DNA of 64,000 nt from Streptomyces violaceusniger Tu 4113 (GTDB taxonomy: Bacteria; Actinomycetota; Actinomycetes; Streptomycetales; Streptomycetaceae). The notes below the pieces were generated by a model that was given only the letters and a program-made list of their open reading frames with translations, was not told the DNA's origin and searched no databases. Location: contig NC_015957.1 in NCBI RefSeq assembly GCF_000147815.2, forward strand, positions 3,782,001 to 3,846,000, written 5' to 3'. Below are positions 24,336-34,430 of this stretch, in pieces (within the stretch, counting starts at the first letter, position 1; each line of letters starts with the position of its first letter). Made by a program: the position numbers and the translations under genes.

Positions 24336-24836
24336 GTGACTCGTAAGCGCAGCGCCGGACTCCTGCTGTACCGCGGTGCGGGCCCGGCGGGCCCGGCCGT
24401 CGAGGTGCTGCTCGCCCATATGGGCGGCCCGTTCTGGGCCGCCAAGGACGCGGGCGCCTGGACGGTGCCCAAGGGGGAGTACGACGAGGACGAGACCCCG
24501 GAGGCCGCCGCGCGCCGGGAGTTCGAGGAGGAGCTCGGCGTGCCCCCGCCCGCCGGCGAGCCGATTCCGCTCGGCTCGGTGACGCAGACCGGGGGCAAGG
24601 AGGTCACCGTCTGGGCGCTCGCGGGCGATCTGGACCCGGAGCGGATCACCCCCGGCACGTTCACCATGGAGTGGCCGAAGGGGTCCGGCCGGATGCGGGA
24701 GTTCCCCGAGATCGACCGGGTCGCCTGGTTCGGCCCGGAGGAGGCCCGCCGGAAGATCGTGACGAAGCAGCGGGTCTTCCTGGACCGGCTCGAGGAGCGG
24801 CTCCGGGAAACGGACGGCGCGGGCCCCGGGGACTGA
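24336..24836 (+). CDS. NUDIX hydrolase
   Basis: The 166-residue protein has a complete Nudix box (GEYDEDETPEAAARREFEEE, then LGV; residues 48-70) matching GX5EX7REUXEEXGU, preceded by VPKGEYDED. WTVPKGE and a C-terminal EWPKGSGRMREFPEIDRVAWF region suggest a small stand-alone hydrolase of nucleotide-diphosphate-type compounds. The exact substrate cannot be told. The GTG start is chosen because it begins the conserved TRKRSAGLLLY strand. Its 3' end lies in a tandem repeat that contains the stop codon. Confidence 0.87.
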   Translation: MTRKRSAGLLLYRGAGPAGPAVEVLLAHMGGPFWAAKDAGAWTVPKGEYDEDETPEAAARREFEEELGVPPPAGEPIPLGSVTQTGGKEVTVWALAGDLDPERITPGTFTMEWPKGSGRMREFPEIDRVAWFGPEEARRKIVTKQRVFLDRLEERLRETDGAGPGD

Positions 24837-24888
24837 ACGGAAGGCGCGGCCCCGAGGACTGAACGGACGGCGCGGGCCCCGGGGGTGC
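24812..24888. repeat. Three tandem 26-27-bp repeats across the NUDIX stop codon
   Basis: Units begin GGACGGCGCGGGCCCCGGGG (24812), GGAAGGCGCGGCCCCGAGG (24839) and GGACGGCGCGGGCCCCGGGG (24865). The first two end in ACTGAAC, so each carries a TGA stop in register; the third runs into the TnpB remnant. The array joins the NUDIX gene to the insertion-sequence remnant. Confidence 0.8.
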
Positions 24889-24902
24889 GTGACCGGGGCC
24901 CG

Positions 24903-25162
24903 GAAGTGATCGCGGTCGACCGCTTTTTCCCCTCCTCCAGGCTGTGCTCCGCCTGCGGCGCCCTCGCCGGGGCGATGCCGCTGCATGTCCGCACCTGGAC
25001 GTGTGGCTGCGGTGTCACCCATGACCGTGACGTGAACGCCGCGAAGAACCTTCTGGCTGCCGGACGGGCAGTATCGGCCTGTGGAGCAGGCGTAAGACCT
25101 CAACGGAGAACTCCGGGCGGGCAGTCGCCGACGAAGCAGGAAATCCACGGGGCGACCCATGG

Positions 25163-25190
<28 letters not shown>
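24903..25190 (+). pseudogene. TnpB (IS200/IS605 family) C-terminal remnant
   Basis: The frame encodes the end of a TnpB protein: EVIAVDRFFPSSRLCSACGA, LHVRTWTCGCGVTHDRD and VNAAKNLLAAG, which are the zinc ribbon and the last RuvC motif with its catalytic Asp (HDRD). The zinc ribbon reads C-x2-C then C-x-C, one residue short of the usual second C-x2-C. The upstream two thirds, including the other RuvC residues, are missing, so the protein cannot work. The sequence continues as in intact elements through GGQSPTKQEIHGATHGI into a right-end hairpin. It lies head to head against a truncated GH2 gene. Confidence 0.85.
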
Positions 25191-26593
<1,403 letters not shown>

Positions 26594-26710
26594 TCACGCC
26601 AAGATGTTCCGACCGACTCACCGGCGGCCGGGCGCGGCTACCGTGAAGAGAGTGAGGGCCGTGCGGAATGCCGCGCCGAGCGCGGTGAGGCCGACGGAGG
26701 CACCGTGGGT

Positions 26711-28423
26711 ATGGAGAGCACGAGGAGTACGGAGTCCCTGCCCCAGCTACGACTGGACGAGCTGCTGGAGGAACTGCAGCTACGCATCGACGGGGTGCGC
26801 GGCACCCAGGACCGGGTGCACAGCCTGTTGGAAGCCGTCCTGTCGGTGGGCCGGGAGCTGGATCTTTCGCATGTGCTGCGGAGGATCGTCGAGGCCGCGG
26901 TGGTGCTGGTGGACGCCGAATACGGCGCGCTGGGAGTGATCGGCGAGGATCAGCGGCTGGCGGAATTCCTGCCGGTGGGCATCGACAAGGGGCGGATCGA
27001 GGCGATCGGGCATCTGCCGTCGGGCCACGGTCTCCTGGGGGAGCTGATCCGCCACCCCCAGCCGCTGCGGCTCGCCGAACTCTCGGAGCATCCGGCCTCC
27101 TACGGCTTTCCCCCGAACCATCCGCCGATGGGCTCCTTCCTCGGGGTGCCCATCCGGGTGCGCGACGAGGTCTTCGGCAACCTCTATCTCACCGAGAAGC
27201 GCGACGGTAAGGAGTTCGACGGCGAGGACGAGACGGTGCTGTCCACCCTGGCCGTGGCCGCCGGAGTGGCCATCGAGAACGCCCGGCTGTACGAGGAGGC
27301 CCGGCACCGCCAGCGCTGGCTGGAGGCGAACGCCGAGGTCACCCACAGCCTGCTGTCCGGAGTGGACGAGACCCGGGTCCTGGAGCTGATCGTCGAGCAC
27401 GCCCGCCGGATCCTCTCCGCCGATCTGGGCGTGCTGATGATCCCGGTGCCCGGCACCGACGAACTGCAGGTCGCGCTGGCGGCGGGGACGGACGCCGAGG
27501 CCCACCGCGGTCTGGTGCTGCCGCGCCGGGGCACCTTCGGCGGGGCGGCCTTCACCGCGTCCGAGCCGGTCACCAGCACCGATGTCCAGAACGACCCGCG
27601 GATCACGGTCGGCCCGCAGCGCTGGGAGGGGCTCGGGCCGGCTGTCGCGGTGCCGATGCGGACGAGCGACGGAGTGGGCGGAGTGCTCTCGCTGGCCCGC
27701 ATGGCGGACAGCCCCGCCTTCACCCAGATCGAGACCGACACCCTGCTGGGCTTCGCGGGCCAGGCGGCGATCGCGATGAAACTGGCCGAGCGGCGGCGCG
27801 ACGCGGAGCAGCTCGCGCTGCTGGAGGACCGCGACCGGATCGCTCGCGATCTGCACGACCTGGCCATCCAGCGGCTCTTCGCCGCCGGGATGACGCTGCA
27901 GTCCACGCTGCGCTTCGTCCAGCACCCGGAGGGCTCGGAACGGCTGCTGCGGGTGGTGGACGACCTGGACGACACCATCAAGATCATCCGCTCGACGATC
28001 TTCGGGCTGCGCTCGCACGAGGCGGGCCCCGCGGTCCAGGGGCTGCGGGTCCGTACCGCCAAGACCATCGAGGAGGCCGTGCCCGCGCTCGGCTTCACCC
28101 CCTCGCTGCGCACCGAGGGCCTGGTCGACACCGATGTGCCGCGCACCGTCGCGGACGACATGGTCGCCGTGCTGGCCGAGGCGATGTCGAACATCGCCCG
28201 GCACGCACGGGCCGACGCCGCCGAGATCTCGCTGGTCGTGGCGGCCGGGAGGCTGACCCTCATGGTCACGGACAACGGGGTGGGCGTCCCCGAGGGCGGC
28301 CGCCGCAGCGGACTGCGGAACATGGCCGAGCGCGCCGAGAAGTTGGGCGGCGAGCTGGAGCTGGGGGAGCCGCCGGGCGGCGGCACCCGCTTGGTGTGGG
28401 GCGTACCGCTGCCGGAGCGGTAG
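26711..28423 (+). CDS. osdK: DevS/OsdK-type GAF histidine kinase
   Basis: The 570-residue kinase has two GAF domains (about 50-195 and 215-360) and a HisKA_3/HATPase core. The first GAF holds FPPNHPPMGSFLGVPIRVRD, closely like the haem-binding GAF of mycobacterial DevS; His137 in NHPPM is a candidate haem ligand. The phospho-acceptor is His382 in RDLHDLAIQRLF; ATP-binding motifs are AEAMSNIARHA, DNGVGVP and GLRNMAERAEKLGGE. No membrane segment is seen. GGAGG lies ten bases before the ATG. With the LuxR-type regulator nearby it would form an oxygen- or redox-sensing two-component system like OsdK/OsdR of Streptomyces coelicolor. Confidence 0.88.
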   Translation: MESTRSTESLPQLRLDELLEELQLRIDGVRGTQDRVHSLLEAVLSVGRELDLSHVLRRIVEAAVVLVDAEYGALGVIGEDQRLAEFLPVGIDKGRIEAIGHLPSGHGLLGELIRHPQPLRLAELSEHPASYGFPPNHPPMGSFLGVPIRVRDEVFGNLYLTEKRDGKEFDGEDETVLSTLAVAAGVAIENARLYEEARHRQRWLEANAEVTHSLLSGVDETRVLELIVEHARRILSADLGVLMIPVPGTDELQVALAAGTDAEAHRGLVLPRRGTFGGAAFTASEPVTSTDVQNDPRITVGPQRWEGLGPAVAVPMRTSDGVGGVLSLARMADSPAFTQIETDTLLGFAGQAAIAMKLAERRRDAEQLALLEDRDRIARDLHDLAIQRLFAAGMTLQSTLRFVQHPEGSERLLRVVDDLDDTIKIIRSTIFGLRSHEAGPAVQGLRVRTAKTIEEAVPALGFTPSLRTEGLVDTDVPRTVADDMVAVLAEAMSNIARHARADAAEISLVVAAGRLTLMVTDNGVGVPEGGRRSGLRNMAERAEKLGGELELGEPPGGGTRLVWGVPLPER

Positions 28424-28666
28424 GCGGTGGGCGGCGGGTTTGTTGCTGCGGGGGCGGTAGGGCGGGGGCGGTGTCGCTGCGGTGTCGCTGCGGCGGCGGT
28501 GGGCAGTGGGCGTACCGCTGCGAGGGCGGTAGGCGACGCGATGCCGCCGCGGGGGCGGATGCCGCCGCGGCGGCAATGGGCGGTGGGCCTGTCGCCGCCG
28601 GAGCGGTCGGCGTTGGCCGTGCCGCGTCGGCGGGGCCCTGGCGCGTCGGCGGGGGCCCAAGTCGCG
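28424..28666. repeat. Degenerate GC-rich repeats after the kinase gene
   Basis: The 243 bp between the kinase and the convergent nitroreductase gene are made of short G-rich repeats. The end of the kinase gene (GGGGCGTACCGCTGCCGGAG, 28398) is echoed at 28509 (GGGCGTACCGCTGCGAGGGC), and GTGTCGCTGCG occurs twice in a row. It reads like an expanded copy of the gene end. No gene is visible. Confidence 0.5.
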
Positions 28667-29692
28667 TCAGCGGCCCCCGTCCAGGGACTCGGCCGCCTCG
28701 CTGCGCGGAGTGCCCGGTCCGACCGGTCCGTAACCCAGCCGGATCAGCATCTGCACATGGCCGGGCGTCCGGTGGGCGTCGCTCAGCGACCACCGCAGAT
28801 CCGACCACTCCAGCGCCTGGTGCAGCAGGGAGGCCCGGACCGTGTACGAGGTCGCCAGCAGCAGTACGTGTTCCAGCGCCTGCCCGGCCCGCAGCCAGTC
28901 GGTGCGCCGGTCCTGGTCCGTGGCCAGTACGGCGATGGCCGGGTGGCTCTCGAACGCCGCGGCGGGCGAATCACCGCCCCGGCGGCCGTCCGGCCCCGGG
29001 CCCAGGTAGTCGCGCATCGGCAGCCGCCCGGTGACGTCCCGTGGCCCGAGGGCGGCCGCCGGGATGCCGTACGGCCCGGTGTCACGGACCCAGTCGCGGC
29101 TCTCGGCGAGCCGACGCGGATCCCCCGAGGTGCGCCGCTCCGCCTCGGCGGTCAGCCGCAGCAGCCGCGAGGTCTCCTCCGGGCCCGCCAGCCACAGCGT
29201 GGCCCCGTGTGCCCGCGCCGCCTCCGCCAGTTCGTACAGCACCCGTGGCGGCAGTCGGCGCCCGGAGAAGGGGGTGCGGCTGCTGTGCCGCCGCCAGATG
29301 ACGTCGTACAGATCGCGGTGCGGGTCGCCGTGCCGGTCGCCGTGGTGCGGGGCATCGTGCCCGGCGCCGTCGTGGGGCGTCGCGGCCAGGCGCACCGTGG
29401 CCAGCAGATCGGGCTGCGACCGGTACGGCAGCAGCCGGACCACCGGGTCCCAGCCGAAGTGGGCCACGGCGACCCGCAGGTTGAACACGGCGGCCCCGGC
29501 GGAGACGCTCAGCGCCCGGCCCATCGGATCGGCGTACCGCAGCGCCCGCTCGGGTGCGGCCCGGACCTCCAGCGTGACGGTGTCGGGGTTGAGCCGGTAG
29601 CGCCACGGCTGGGTGTTGTGCATCGACGGGGCGGCCACGGCCGCGGAGATGAGCTTCTCCAGGATCGCCGCGTCGAGCGCTGCGGGCTGCAT
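28667..29692 (-). CDS. Acg-family nitroreductase-like protein
   Basis: The 341-residue protein resembles Acg (Rv2032) of Mycobacterium tuberculosis, a doubled nitroreductase-fold flavoprotein: LISAAVAAPSMHNTQPWRYR at the N-terminus, RALSVSAGAAVFNLRVAVAH, RHSSRTPFSGRRLPP, and WLRAGQALEHVLLLATSYTV with LIRLGYGP near the end. Acg proteins bind FMN but are thought to lack ordinary nitroreductase activity and may sequester flavin during dormancy; in mycobacteria the gene is under DosR control. Here it sits between the kinase and response-regulator genes, with a box-like palindrome 135 bp upstream, so the same control is likely. Confidence 0.87.
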   Translation of the reverse strand: MQPAALDAAILEKLISAAVAAPSMHNTQPWRYRLNPDTVTLEVRAAPERALRYADPMGRALSVSAGAAVFNLRVAVAHFGWDPVVRLLPYRSQPDLLATVRLAATPHDGAGHDAPHHGDRHGDPHRDLYDVIWRRHSSRTPFSGRRLPPRVLYELAEAARAHGATLWLAGPEETSRLLRLTAEAERRTSGDPRRLAESRDWVRDTGPYGIPAAALGPRDVTGRLPMRDYLGPGPDGRRGGDSPAAAFESHPAIAVLATDQDRRTDWLRAGQALEHVLLLATSYTVRASLLHQALEWSDLRWSLSDAHRTPGHVQMLIRLGYGPVGPGTPRSEAAESLDGGR

Positions 29693-29706
29693 GGGGTCTC
29701 CTCGCC

Positions 29707-29787
29707 GGTGGGCCGTCAGTGGTGGTGAGCCGTCAGTGGTGGTGAGCCGTCAGTGATTGGTGAGCCGTCAGTGGTCGGGCCGTCAGG
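29707..29787. repeat. 17-bp tandem repeats upstream of the nitroreductase gene
   Basis: About five copies of a unit reading GGTGGTGAGCCGTCAGT run from just before the nitroreductase ribosome-binding site outwards; the two central copies are identical and the outer ones are shortened or altered. The array lies between the start codon and the putative response-regulator box, so copy number would set their distance. Confidence 0.75.
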
Positions 29788-29826
29788 ATGGGGGCCGGGG
29801 GCCGGGCCGTCGGGGGTAGGGGACGG

Positions 29827-29840
29827 GGGCCGTGCGGACC
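29827..29840. promoter_or_regulatory. Putative OsdR box in front of the nitroreductase gene
   Basis: GGGCCGTGCGGACC fits the palindromic form GGNCCGNNCGGNCC shared by intergenic sites of this region. It is 135 bp upstream of the nitroreductase start and 17 bp past the end of the response-regulator gene. Confidence 0.45.
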
Positions 29841-29856
29841 CGGCCCCGGGCCCGGG

Positions 29857-30561
29857 TCATCCCGGATGGTCGTCGGCGGGGGGCGGGGCCGAGTGGGTCG
29901 CCAGTACCGCCGCCTGGATACGGCGCTCCACGCCCAGCTTGGCCAGCAGCCGGGAGATGTGGTTCTTCACCGTCTTCTCGGAGAGGAAGAGCCGCTTGCC
30001 GATCTGCCGGTTGGTGAGCCCGTCGCCGATCAGCACCAGGATTTCCCGCTCGCGCGGGGACAGCCCGGCCAGCACCTCGTCCCTGGGCTCCTGCGGGGCG
30101 GTGTCGCCCCGCAGGGTGCTCATCAGCCGGGCAGTGGTGGCCGGGTCCAGCATCGACTGGCCGGAGGCGACGGTGCGCACCGCCGAGACCAGGTCCGACC
30201 CCTTGATCTGCTTGAGCACATAGCCCGCCGCCCCGGCCATGATCGCGTCCAGCAGCGCATCGTCGTCGTCGAACGAGGTCAGCATCAGACAGGCCAGATC
30301 CGGCATCCGGGAGCGCAGCTCACGGCAGACCGTGATGCCGTCCCCGTCCGGCAGCCGGACGTCCAGGATGGCCACGTCGGGCCGCAGCGCCGGGCCCCGG
30401 GCCAGCGCGTGGTCGACGGTCCCCGCGTCGCCGACCACCTCGATGTCCGGTTCGGCGTCCAGGAGATCGTGCAGTCCGCGCCGGACGACCTCGTGGTCGT
30501 CGAGTACGAACACCCTGATCGGTGTCGCCGGTGTCGCCGGTGTCGCTCGTGTCTCGGTCAT
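29857..30561 (-). CDS. osdR: DevR/OsdR-type LuxR response regulator
   Basis: The 234-residue protein has a receiver domain (15-135) with acidic pocket LDDHE, phospho-acceptor Asp67 in [12 protein letters not shown] and [10 protein letters not shown], and a C-terminal LuxR/GerE helix-turn-helix (about 168-228: [38 protein letters not shown]). The overall sequence is that of DevR/DosR. Phosphorylated by the kinase upstream it should activate the stress genes around it. The N-terminus carries an ATP-ATP-ATP repeat from a 9-bp tandem repeat. The gene is divergent from the Rv1733c-like gene, with a palindromic box between them. Confidence 0.9.
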   Translation of the reverse strand: MTETRATPATPATPIRVFVLDDHEVVRRGLHDLLDAEPDIEVVGDAGTVDHALARGPALRPDVAILDVRLPDGDGITVCRELRSRMPDLACLMLTSFDDDDALLDAIMAGAAGYVLKQIKGSDLVSAVRTVASGQSMLDPATTARLMSTLRGDTAPQEPRDEVLAGLSPREREILVLIGDGLTNRQIGKRLFLSEKTVKNHISRLLAKLGVERRIQAAVLATHSAPPPADDHPG

Positions 30562-30637
30562 GGGCTCTCGCACTGTTCGTCCGCCGTCCGCCCTGCCCCC
30601 GGTGGGAATCGTGGCGCAGCAGGTCAGGGCGGTACCA

Positions 30638-30651
30638 GGGCCGAACGGGCC
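30638..30651. promoter_or_regulatory. Putative OsdR box between osdR and the Rv1733c-like gene
   Basis: GGGCCGAACGGGCC fits GGNCCGNNCGGNCC and lies in the 147-bp divergent promoter, 58 bp before the Rv1733c-like start and 77 bp before the osdR start. It could serve activation of one gene and autoregulation of the other. Confidence 0.5.
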
Positions 30652-30708
30652 CCCAAGGGGGCTGCCCGGCCCTCGTCCCGCCCTCCCCGCGCGTGCGACG
30701 GTCGCGAC

Positions 30709-31290
30709 ATGGGCACGGAAGTGCGGGGGCGGCGGACATGGCGGTGGCGTCGCAACCCGCTCAGGCGCCGCTCGGATGTGATCGAGGCGTGGGTCGTGCT
30801 GGTCACCGGCGTGGTGATGGCGGTCGGCGGCCCGGCGGCAGGGGTGGCCGCGGGCACCGCCGTGGACGCGTCGCTGCGGCAGGAGCGGGCGGACCGGCAC
30901 CGGGTGCCCGCGGTCCTGAAGGAGGACGCGCCCGTCGCGCAGCCCGCGGGCGACGGGTCCACCACCGGCCAGGTGCGCGCGATCGTCCGGTGGACCGGCC
31001 CGGACGGCACCGTCCACACCGGTACGGCCCGGGTCCACGACGGCAGCAAGGCGGGCACCGCCACCGAGGTCTGGACCGACGGCCGGGGCCAACTGGTCCA
31101 GCGACCGCCCACCCCCGAACAGATCGCCACCCGCGCGGTGCTCGCCGGGACATCGGCCGCGGCGGGCGTGGGCGCGATCTCGCTGGCCGGACGCGGCATG
31201 GCGCGCTGGCGCCTGGACCGCGCCCGCACCCAGGCATGGGGACGCGCCTGGGCCGAGGTCGGCCCCCGCTGGAGCCGCCACATCCGGTGA
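30709..31290 (+). CDS. Rv1733c-like membrane protein
   Basis: The 193-residue protein has the Rv1733c pattern: a basic N-terminus [19 protein letters not shown], a first membrane segment (about 25-48), an extracytoplasmic domain with [19 protein letters not shown] and [15 protein letters not shown], a second membrane segment (about 140-165, [17 protein letters not shown]) and a short basic C-terminus. Rv1733c is a DosR-regulon membrane protein without known function in mycobacteria. Its place next to the response regulator supports the same regulation. The ribosome-binding site is poor (GCGACGGTCGCGAC). Confidence 0.82.
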   Translation: MGTEVRGRRTWRWRRNPLRRRSDVIEAWVVLVTGVVMAVGGPAAGVAAGTAVDASLRQERADRHRVPAVLKEDAPVAQPAGDGSTTGQVRAIVRWTGPDGTVHTGTARVHDGSKAGTATEVWTDGRGQLVQRPPTPEQIATRAVLAGTSAAAGVGAISLAGRGMARWRLDRARTQAWGRAWAEVGPRWSRHIR

Positions 31291-32367
31291 CGCGCGGTCA
31301 CGTAGTGCCGTGCCCGGCGGGTCTTTCGCGTGTGTGCCACCGGCGGCTGACGCTGCCCGGGTCTGTGGCCCCAGCCCACCGGGGCCTGCGGGCCCCGGGC
31401 CGGGCGGCCACGCCGTCGCCGGACTCCGGCTGCCACGCCGCCACGGCGGGGGCCCCTCCCCGGGCTGCCTTGCTTCTGCGGGGCGGGCTGGTCTGCTCGG
31501 CCGGGCGCGGGTTTCGTCTCGCGCCTTCGGCGCAATTGAGCAGCGGCGGCCGAGGTGCCCGGCCGAGCCCTCGCCGCCGACCGCCGGGTCGCAGGGGGCG
31601 GGGGCCGGTGGCGGCTCCCGCCGCCTGGGGTCAAGGCCGACGCCGAAGAGCGGGCGGTGCCGGGCCGCGCCCGGCAGCCCTGCCGCCACGGCCCCCGGCG
31701 GCCATGCCCCTCCGGGCGCGCTGATCTGCTCGGCCGGGCGCGGCCTTCGTCTTGCGCCTTCGGCGCAATTGGGCAGCGGAGGCGGACGTGCCCAGTCGAG
31801 CCCTCGGCGCCGACCGCCCGGCAGGAGGGGGCGAGGGGCGATGGCGGCCGCCGCCAGGGGGTGAGGCCGACGCCGGAGAGCGCGTCCGGGGCGGGGGTGC
31901 TTCCCAGTGCGCTGGGCCGCCGCATCCGGTGAGGCCCGATCACGTACCGCCGTGCCCGGCCGGTCTTGGCGCGGGTGGCATCGGCGGGACGCCGCCGGGC
32001 GGCGTCCGGCGGCGGATGCCCCCAGCGGTTGCCGGGGGCGTCGCCGCTGCACCGCCTCCCTGTCGGCCACGCATCGCTGGGCCCGGTCGGTCTGCGCGCC
32101 TGTGGCACCGGTGGGTGGCTGCAGGGCGGGTGGCGTCCGGTGCTGGGGCGCCTCCCAGCAGTTGCCAGGCGGCATCGCGCGCCGCGCCGCCTACCGGCAG
32201 ATCGTCGCCGTGGTGCACGCGGCGGCGCGGGCGTGGCGTAGGGGTGCGTCTTTGTCGTCTTCGTGCTGGGCGCACTCGGACAGTCCCGGCTACGCCCGCC
32301 GGGGCCCGTGCGGCCGGACCCTGCCGCGCCTCCGGCCCGGCAGGGTCCGGCGGGCCGCGCCGCGCGC
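31291..32367. other. Repeat-rich 1.1-kb intergenic region, no gene
   Basis: Very GC-rich sequence between the Rv1733c-like gene and the convergent CBS/BON gene. The end of the Rv1733c-like gene (CGCCACATCCGGTGACGCGC) is echoed at 31920 (CGCCGCATCCGGTGAGGCCC) together with the following 60 bases, and a second repeat family with a GCGCCTTCGGCGC hairpin occurs twice in between. The part from 31960 to 32190 holds further degenerate copies with a period near 135 bp. Long open frames exist on both strands but none looks like a protein. Confidence 0.65.
31481..31879. repeat. Two direct repeats of about 165 bp, 233 bp apart
   Basis: The copy at 31481-31646 and the copy at 31714-31879 share GTCTGCTCGGCCGGGCGCGG-like starts, the hairpin GCGCCTTCGGCGC followed by AATTG (31521-31533 and 31754-31766), and GAGCCCTCG and AGGCCGACGCCG further on. 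They differ by scattered substitutions and small gaps, so the duplication is not recent. Confidence 0.7.
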
Positions 32368-33033
32368 CTACCGCCGCTGGGCCGTATGAGGCGCCGCCGT
32401 GAGTTGGTTGTCGAAGTCGACCACGCCCTCGATCGCTCGGATGAGACGGGCCGCCGCCGGGATGAGGACGGCCTCCTTGACCCGTCCCGTCAGGGTGACC
32501 ACGCCCTCGTTCACGCTCACCCGGACGGTTTCCCCCGCGGCCGGGAAGAGGTGGGCCACCACCTCGCGGCGTACCTCCTCCTCGATGTCGTCGTCCGGCC
32601 GCAGGAAGACCTTCAGCAGGTCGGCGCGGCTGACGATGCCCTCCAGTCGGCCCTCCTCGTCCACCACCGGGAGCCGTTTGACCCGCTTATGGGTCATGAT
32701 CCGCGCGGCCTCGGCGAGCGTCGCGCTCGCGTGCACGGTGATGGCGGGGGAGGTCATCAGCTCGTCGGCCGTCACCGCGCCCGCCTTGGCGATACCGGGG
32801 AGGTCGGGCAGTTGCGCCACCCGCGCCGGATCGCTGTCGCGGAACTCCTCCTTGGGCAGCAGATCCGCCTCGGAGACCACGCCGATGACCCGGCCCTCGC
32901 CTTCCAGCACCGGCAGGGCGCTCACCCTCCACTGCTCCAGCGTTCTGACGATCTCCTTGAACGGCGCTTCGCGGCCGACGGCGACGACGGTATGGGTCAT
33001 CACATCGCTCACAATGTGGGCACTCCGGGGCAC
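32368..33033 (-). CDS. CBS-pair protein with C-terminal BON domain
   Basis: The 221-residue protein has two CBS motifs (about 5-65 with VSALPVLEGEGRVIGVVSEADLL and 85-150 with RVKRLPVVDEEGRLEGIVSRADLL) and a BON domain (155-215, VRVSVNEGVVTLTGRVKEA). CBS pairs sense adenine nucleotides; BON domains are often membrane- or lipid-associated. In DevR regulons such proteins are usually linked to energy stress. The GTG at 33033 has AAGGAGG five bases upstream; a GTG at 33051, overlapping the upstream stop, lacks one. It is the last gene of the ADH-USP-NAPRTase-CBS run. Confidence 0.87.
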   Translation of the reverse strand: MPRSAHIVSDVMTHTVVAVGREAPFKEIVRTLEQWRVSALPVLEGEGRVIGVVSEADLLPKEEFRDSDPARVAQLPDLPGIAKAGAVTADELMTSPAITVHASATLAEAARIMTHKRVKRLPVVDEEGRLEGIVSRADLLKVFLRPDDDIEEEVRREVVAHLFPAAGETVRVSVNEGVVTLTGRVKEAVLIPAAARLIRAIEGVVDFDNQLTAAPHTAQRR

Positions 33034-33047
33034 GGCATCCTCCTTGG

Positions 33048-34406
33048 TCACGCTGCCTGTCTTCCGGCCGCCTCGCCGGCGGCCGCCAGCCGGTGCTCGA
33101 TCCGGTGGCGTACCCGCCCCGCGAGCCCGGCCAGCCCGGCGGAGGTGGCCGGCCGGGGCGGGACCGGGTGGCGGATCCGCCGGGCGTGCGGTGGCAGCCC
33201 CGCGAGATCGGTGTCGAACCGCCGCCGCGCGCGGTCGAGGGTGTCGGGGGCTCCGGTGCGCCTGCCCTCCCGCATCACGGTCTCCAGCAGTGGCGCGCCG
33301 CCGCCCGGCGGAAGCTCGTCGCGCTCGCCGATCACATCGGCGTAGCCGGGGCGGCGCCAGACCTGCTTGGCCCCGGGGGCGGTGGCCTTGGCCGAGGACA
33401 GCTTCATCACCGGGGTCCCGTCGTAGGCGACCAGCTTGTACGCGGTGTCGAGGGCGGGGGCGTCGGCCGACACCCCCATCCGGGTGCCCACGGCGAAGAC
33501 ATCGATCGGCGCGCCCGAGTGGACCAGCTCCTCCACGGAGTACTCGTCGAGCCCGCCGCTCACCACGATCCGCACCTCGGGCAGCCCCGCCGCGTCGAGG
33601 ATCTCCCGCGCCCGCACCGCCCGTTCGCCCAGGTCGCCGCTGTCCAGCCGGATCGCGCCGCTGGGCCCGGATTCCAGCTCGCTCAGCACCCGCGCCGCGG
33701 TGGCCACTCCGGTCGCGGTGTCATAGGTGTCCACCAGGAAGGTGACCGGGCCGGGGTGGGTACGGGCGAACGCGCGGAACGCGGTCTCCTCGTCCGGGAA
33801 CGCCTCGATGTACGCATGCGCCATCGTCCCGCTGGCCTCGATCCCGTACGCGACCGCCGCCGCCACATTGCTGGTGGCCGTGAACCCGGTCATCGCGCTC
33901 AGCCGCGCCGACTGCATCCCGGCCCAGGGGCCGTGGGTGCGGCGCAGCGAGAAGTCCACCACCGGGCGCCCCTCCGCGGCCAGCACACACCGGGCCGCCT
34001 TGGAGGCGATGGTGGTCTGATGGCTCAACTGCCCCATCAGATACGTCTCGACCAGTTGGGCCTGCGGCAGCGGCGCGGTCAGCTCCAGCAGCGGCTCCCC
34101 GGCCAGGACGATCCGCCCCTCGGGCACCGCCCGCACCTCGCCGTCGAAGCCCAGCCCCAGCAGGGGTTCGAGGTCCTCGTACGGACGGTGCATCGCCGCG
34201 GCGAACGCCGCCACGTCCTCGGGCTCCACGCGGAAGCCGGACAGAAAGTCCAGCGCCGGCTCCAGGCCCGCGGCGACCAGGAAGCCCCGCAGGGGCGGCA
34301 GGTCGCGGGCGTAGAGGTCGAAGGTGGCCGGGCCGGTCATGCCCTCGCGCAGATACGACAGGGCCATCGTCGCCTCGTAGAGGTCGGTGGTCATCGCCTC
34401 CGACAT
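33048..34406 (-). CDS. pncB: Nicotinate phosphoribosyltransferase
   Basis: The 452-residue protein matches nicotinate phosphoribosyltransferase: TTDLYEATMALSYLREGMTG at the N-terminus, VVDFSLRRTHG, GTMAHAYIEAFPDEETAF (catalytic region around residue 190), FLVDTYDT, AIRLDSGDL and FAVGTRMGVS. It makes nicotinate mononucleotide from nicotinate and PRPP for NAD salvage in the cytoplasm. AGGGAGG lies about ten bases before the ATG. Being between stress proteins suggests NAD salvage is adjusted during oxygen limitation; this is inference. It ends next to the CBS/BON gene start. Confidence 0.93.
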   Translation of the reverse strand: MSEAMTTDLYEATMALSYLREGMTGPATFDLYARDLPPLRGFLVAAGLEPALDFLSGFRVEPEDVAAFAAAMHRPYEDLEPLLGLGFDGEVRAVPEGRIVLAGEPLLELTAPLPQAQLVETYLMGQLSHQTTIASKAARCVLAAEGRPVVDFSLRRTHGPWAGMQSARLSAMTGFTATSNVAAAVAYGIEASGTMAHAYIEAFPDEETAFRAFARTHPGPVTFLVDTYDTATGVATAARVLSELESGPSGAIRLDSGDLGERAVRAREILDAAGLPEVRIVVSGGLDEYSVEELVHSGAPIDVFAVGTRMGVSADAPALDTAYKLVAYDGTPVMKLSSAKATAPGAKQVWRRPGYADVIGERDELPPGGGAPLLETVMREGRRTGAPDTLDRARRRFDTDLAGLPPHARRIRHPVPPRPATSAGLAGLAGRVRHRIEHRLAAAGEAAGRQAA

Positions 34407-34430
34407 GTCACTCTCGCCTCCCTTCGGACG

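Noticed and set aside
30562..32175. N-terminal extension of the response regulator
   Set aside because: The open frame crosses the divergent Rv1733c-like gene and the repeat region; receiver homology begins a few residues after the ATG at 30561.
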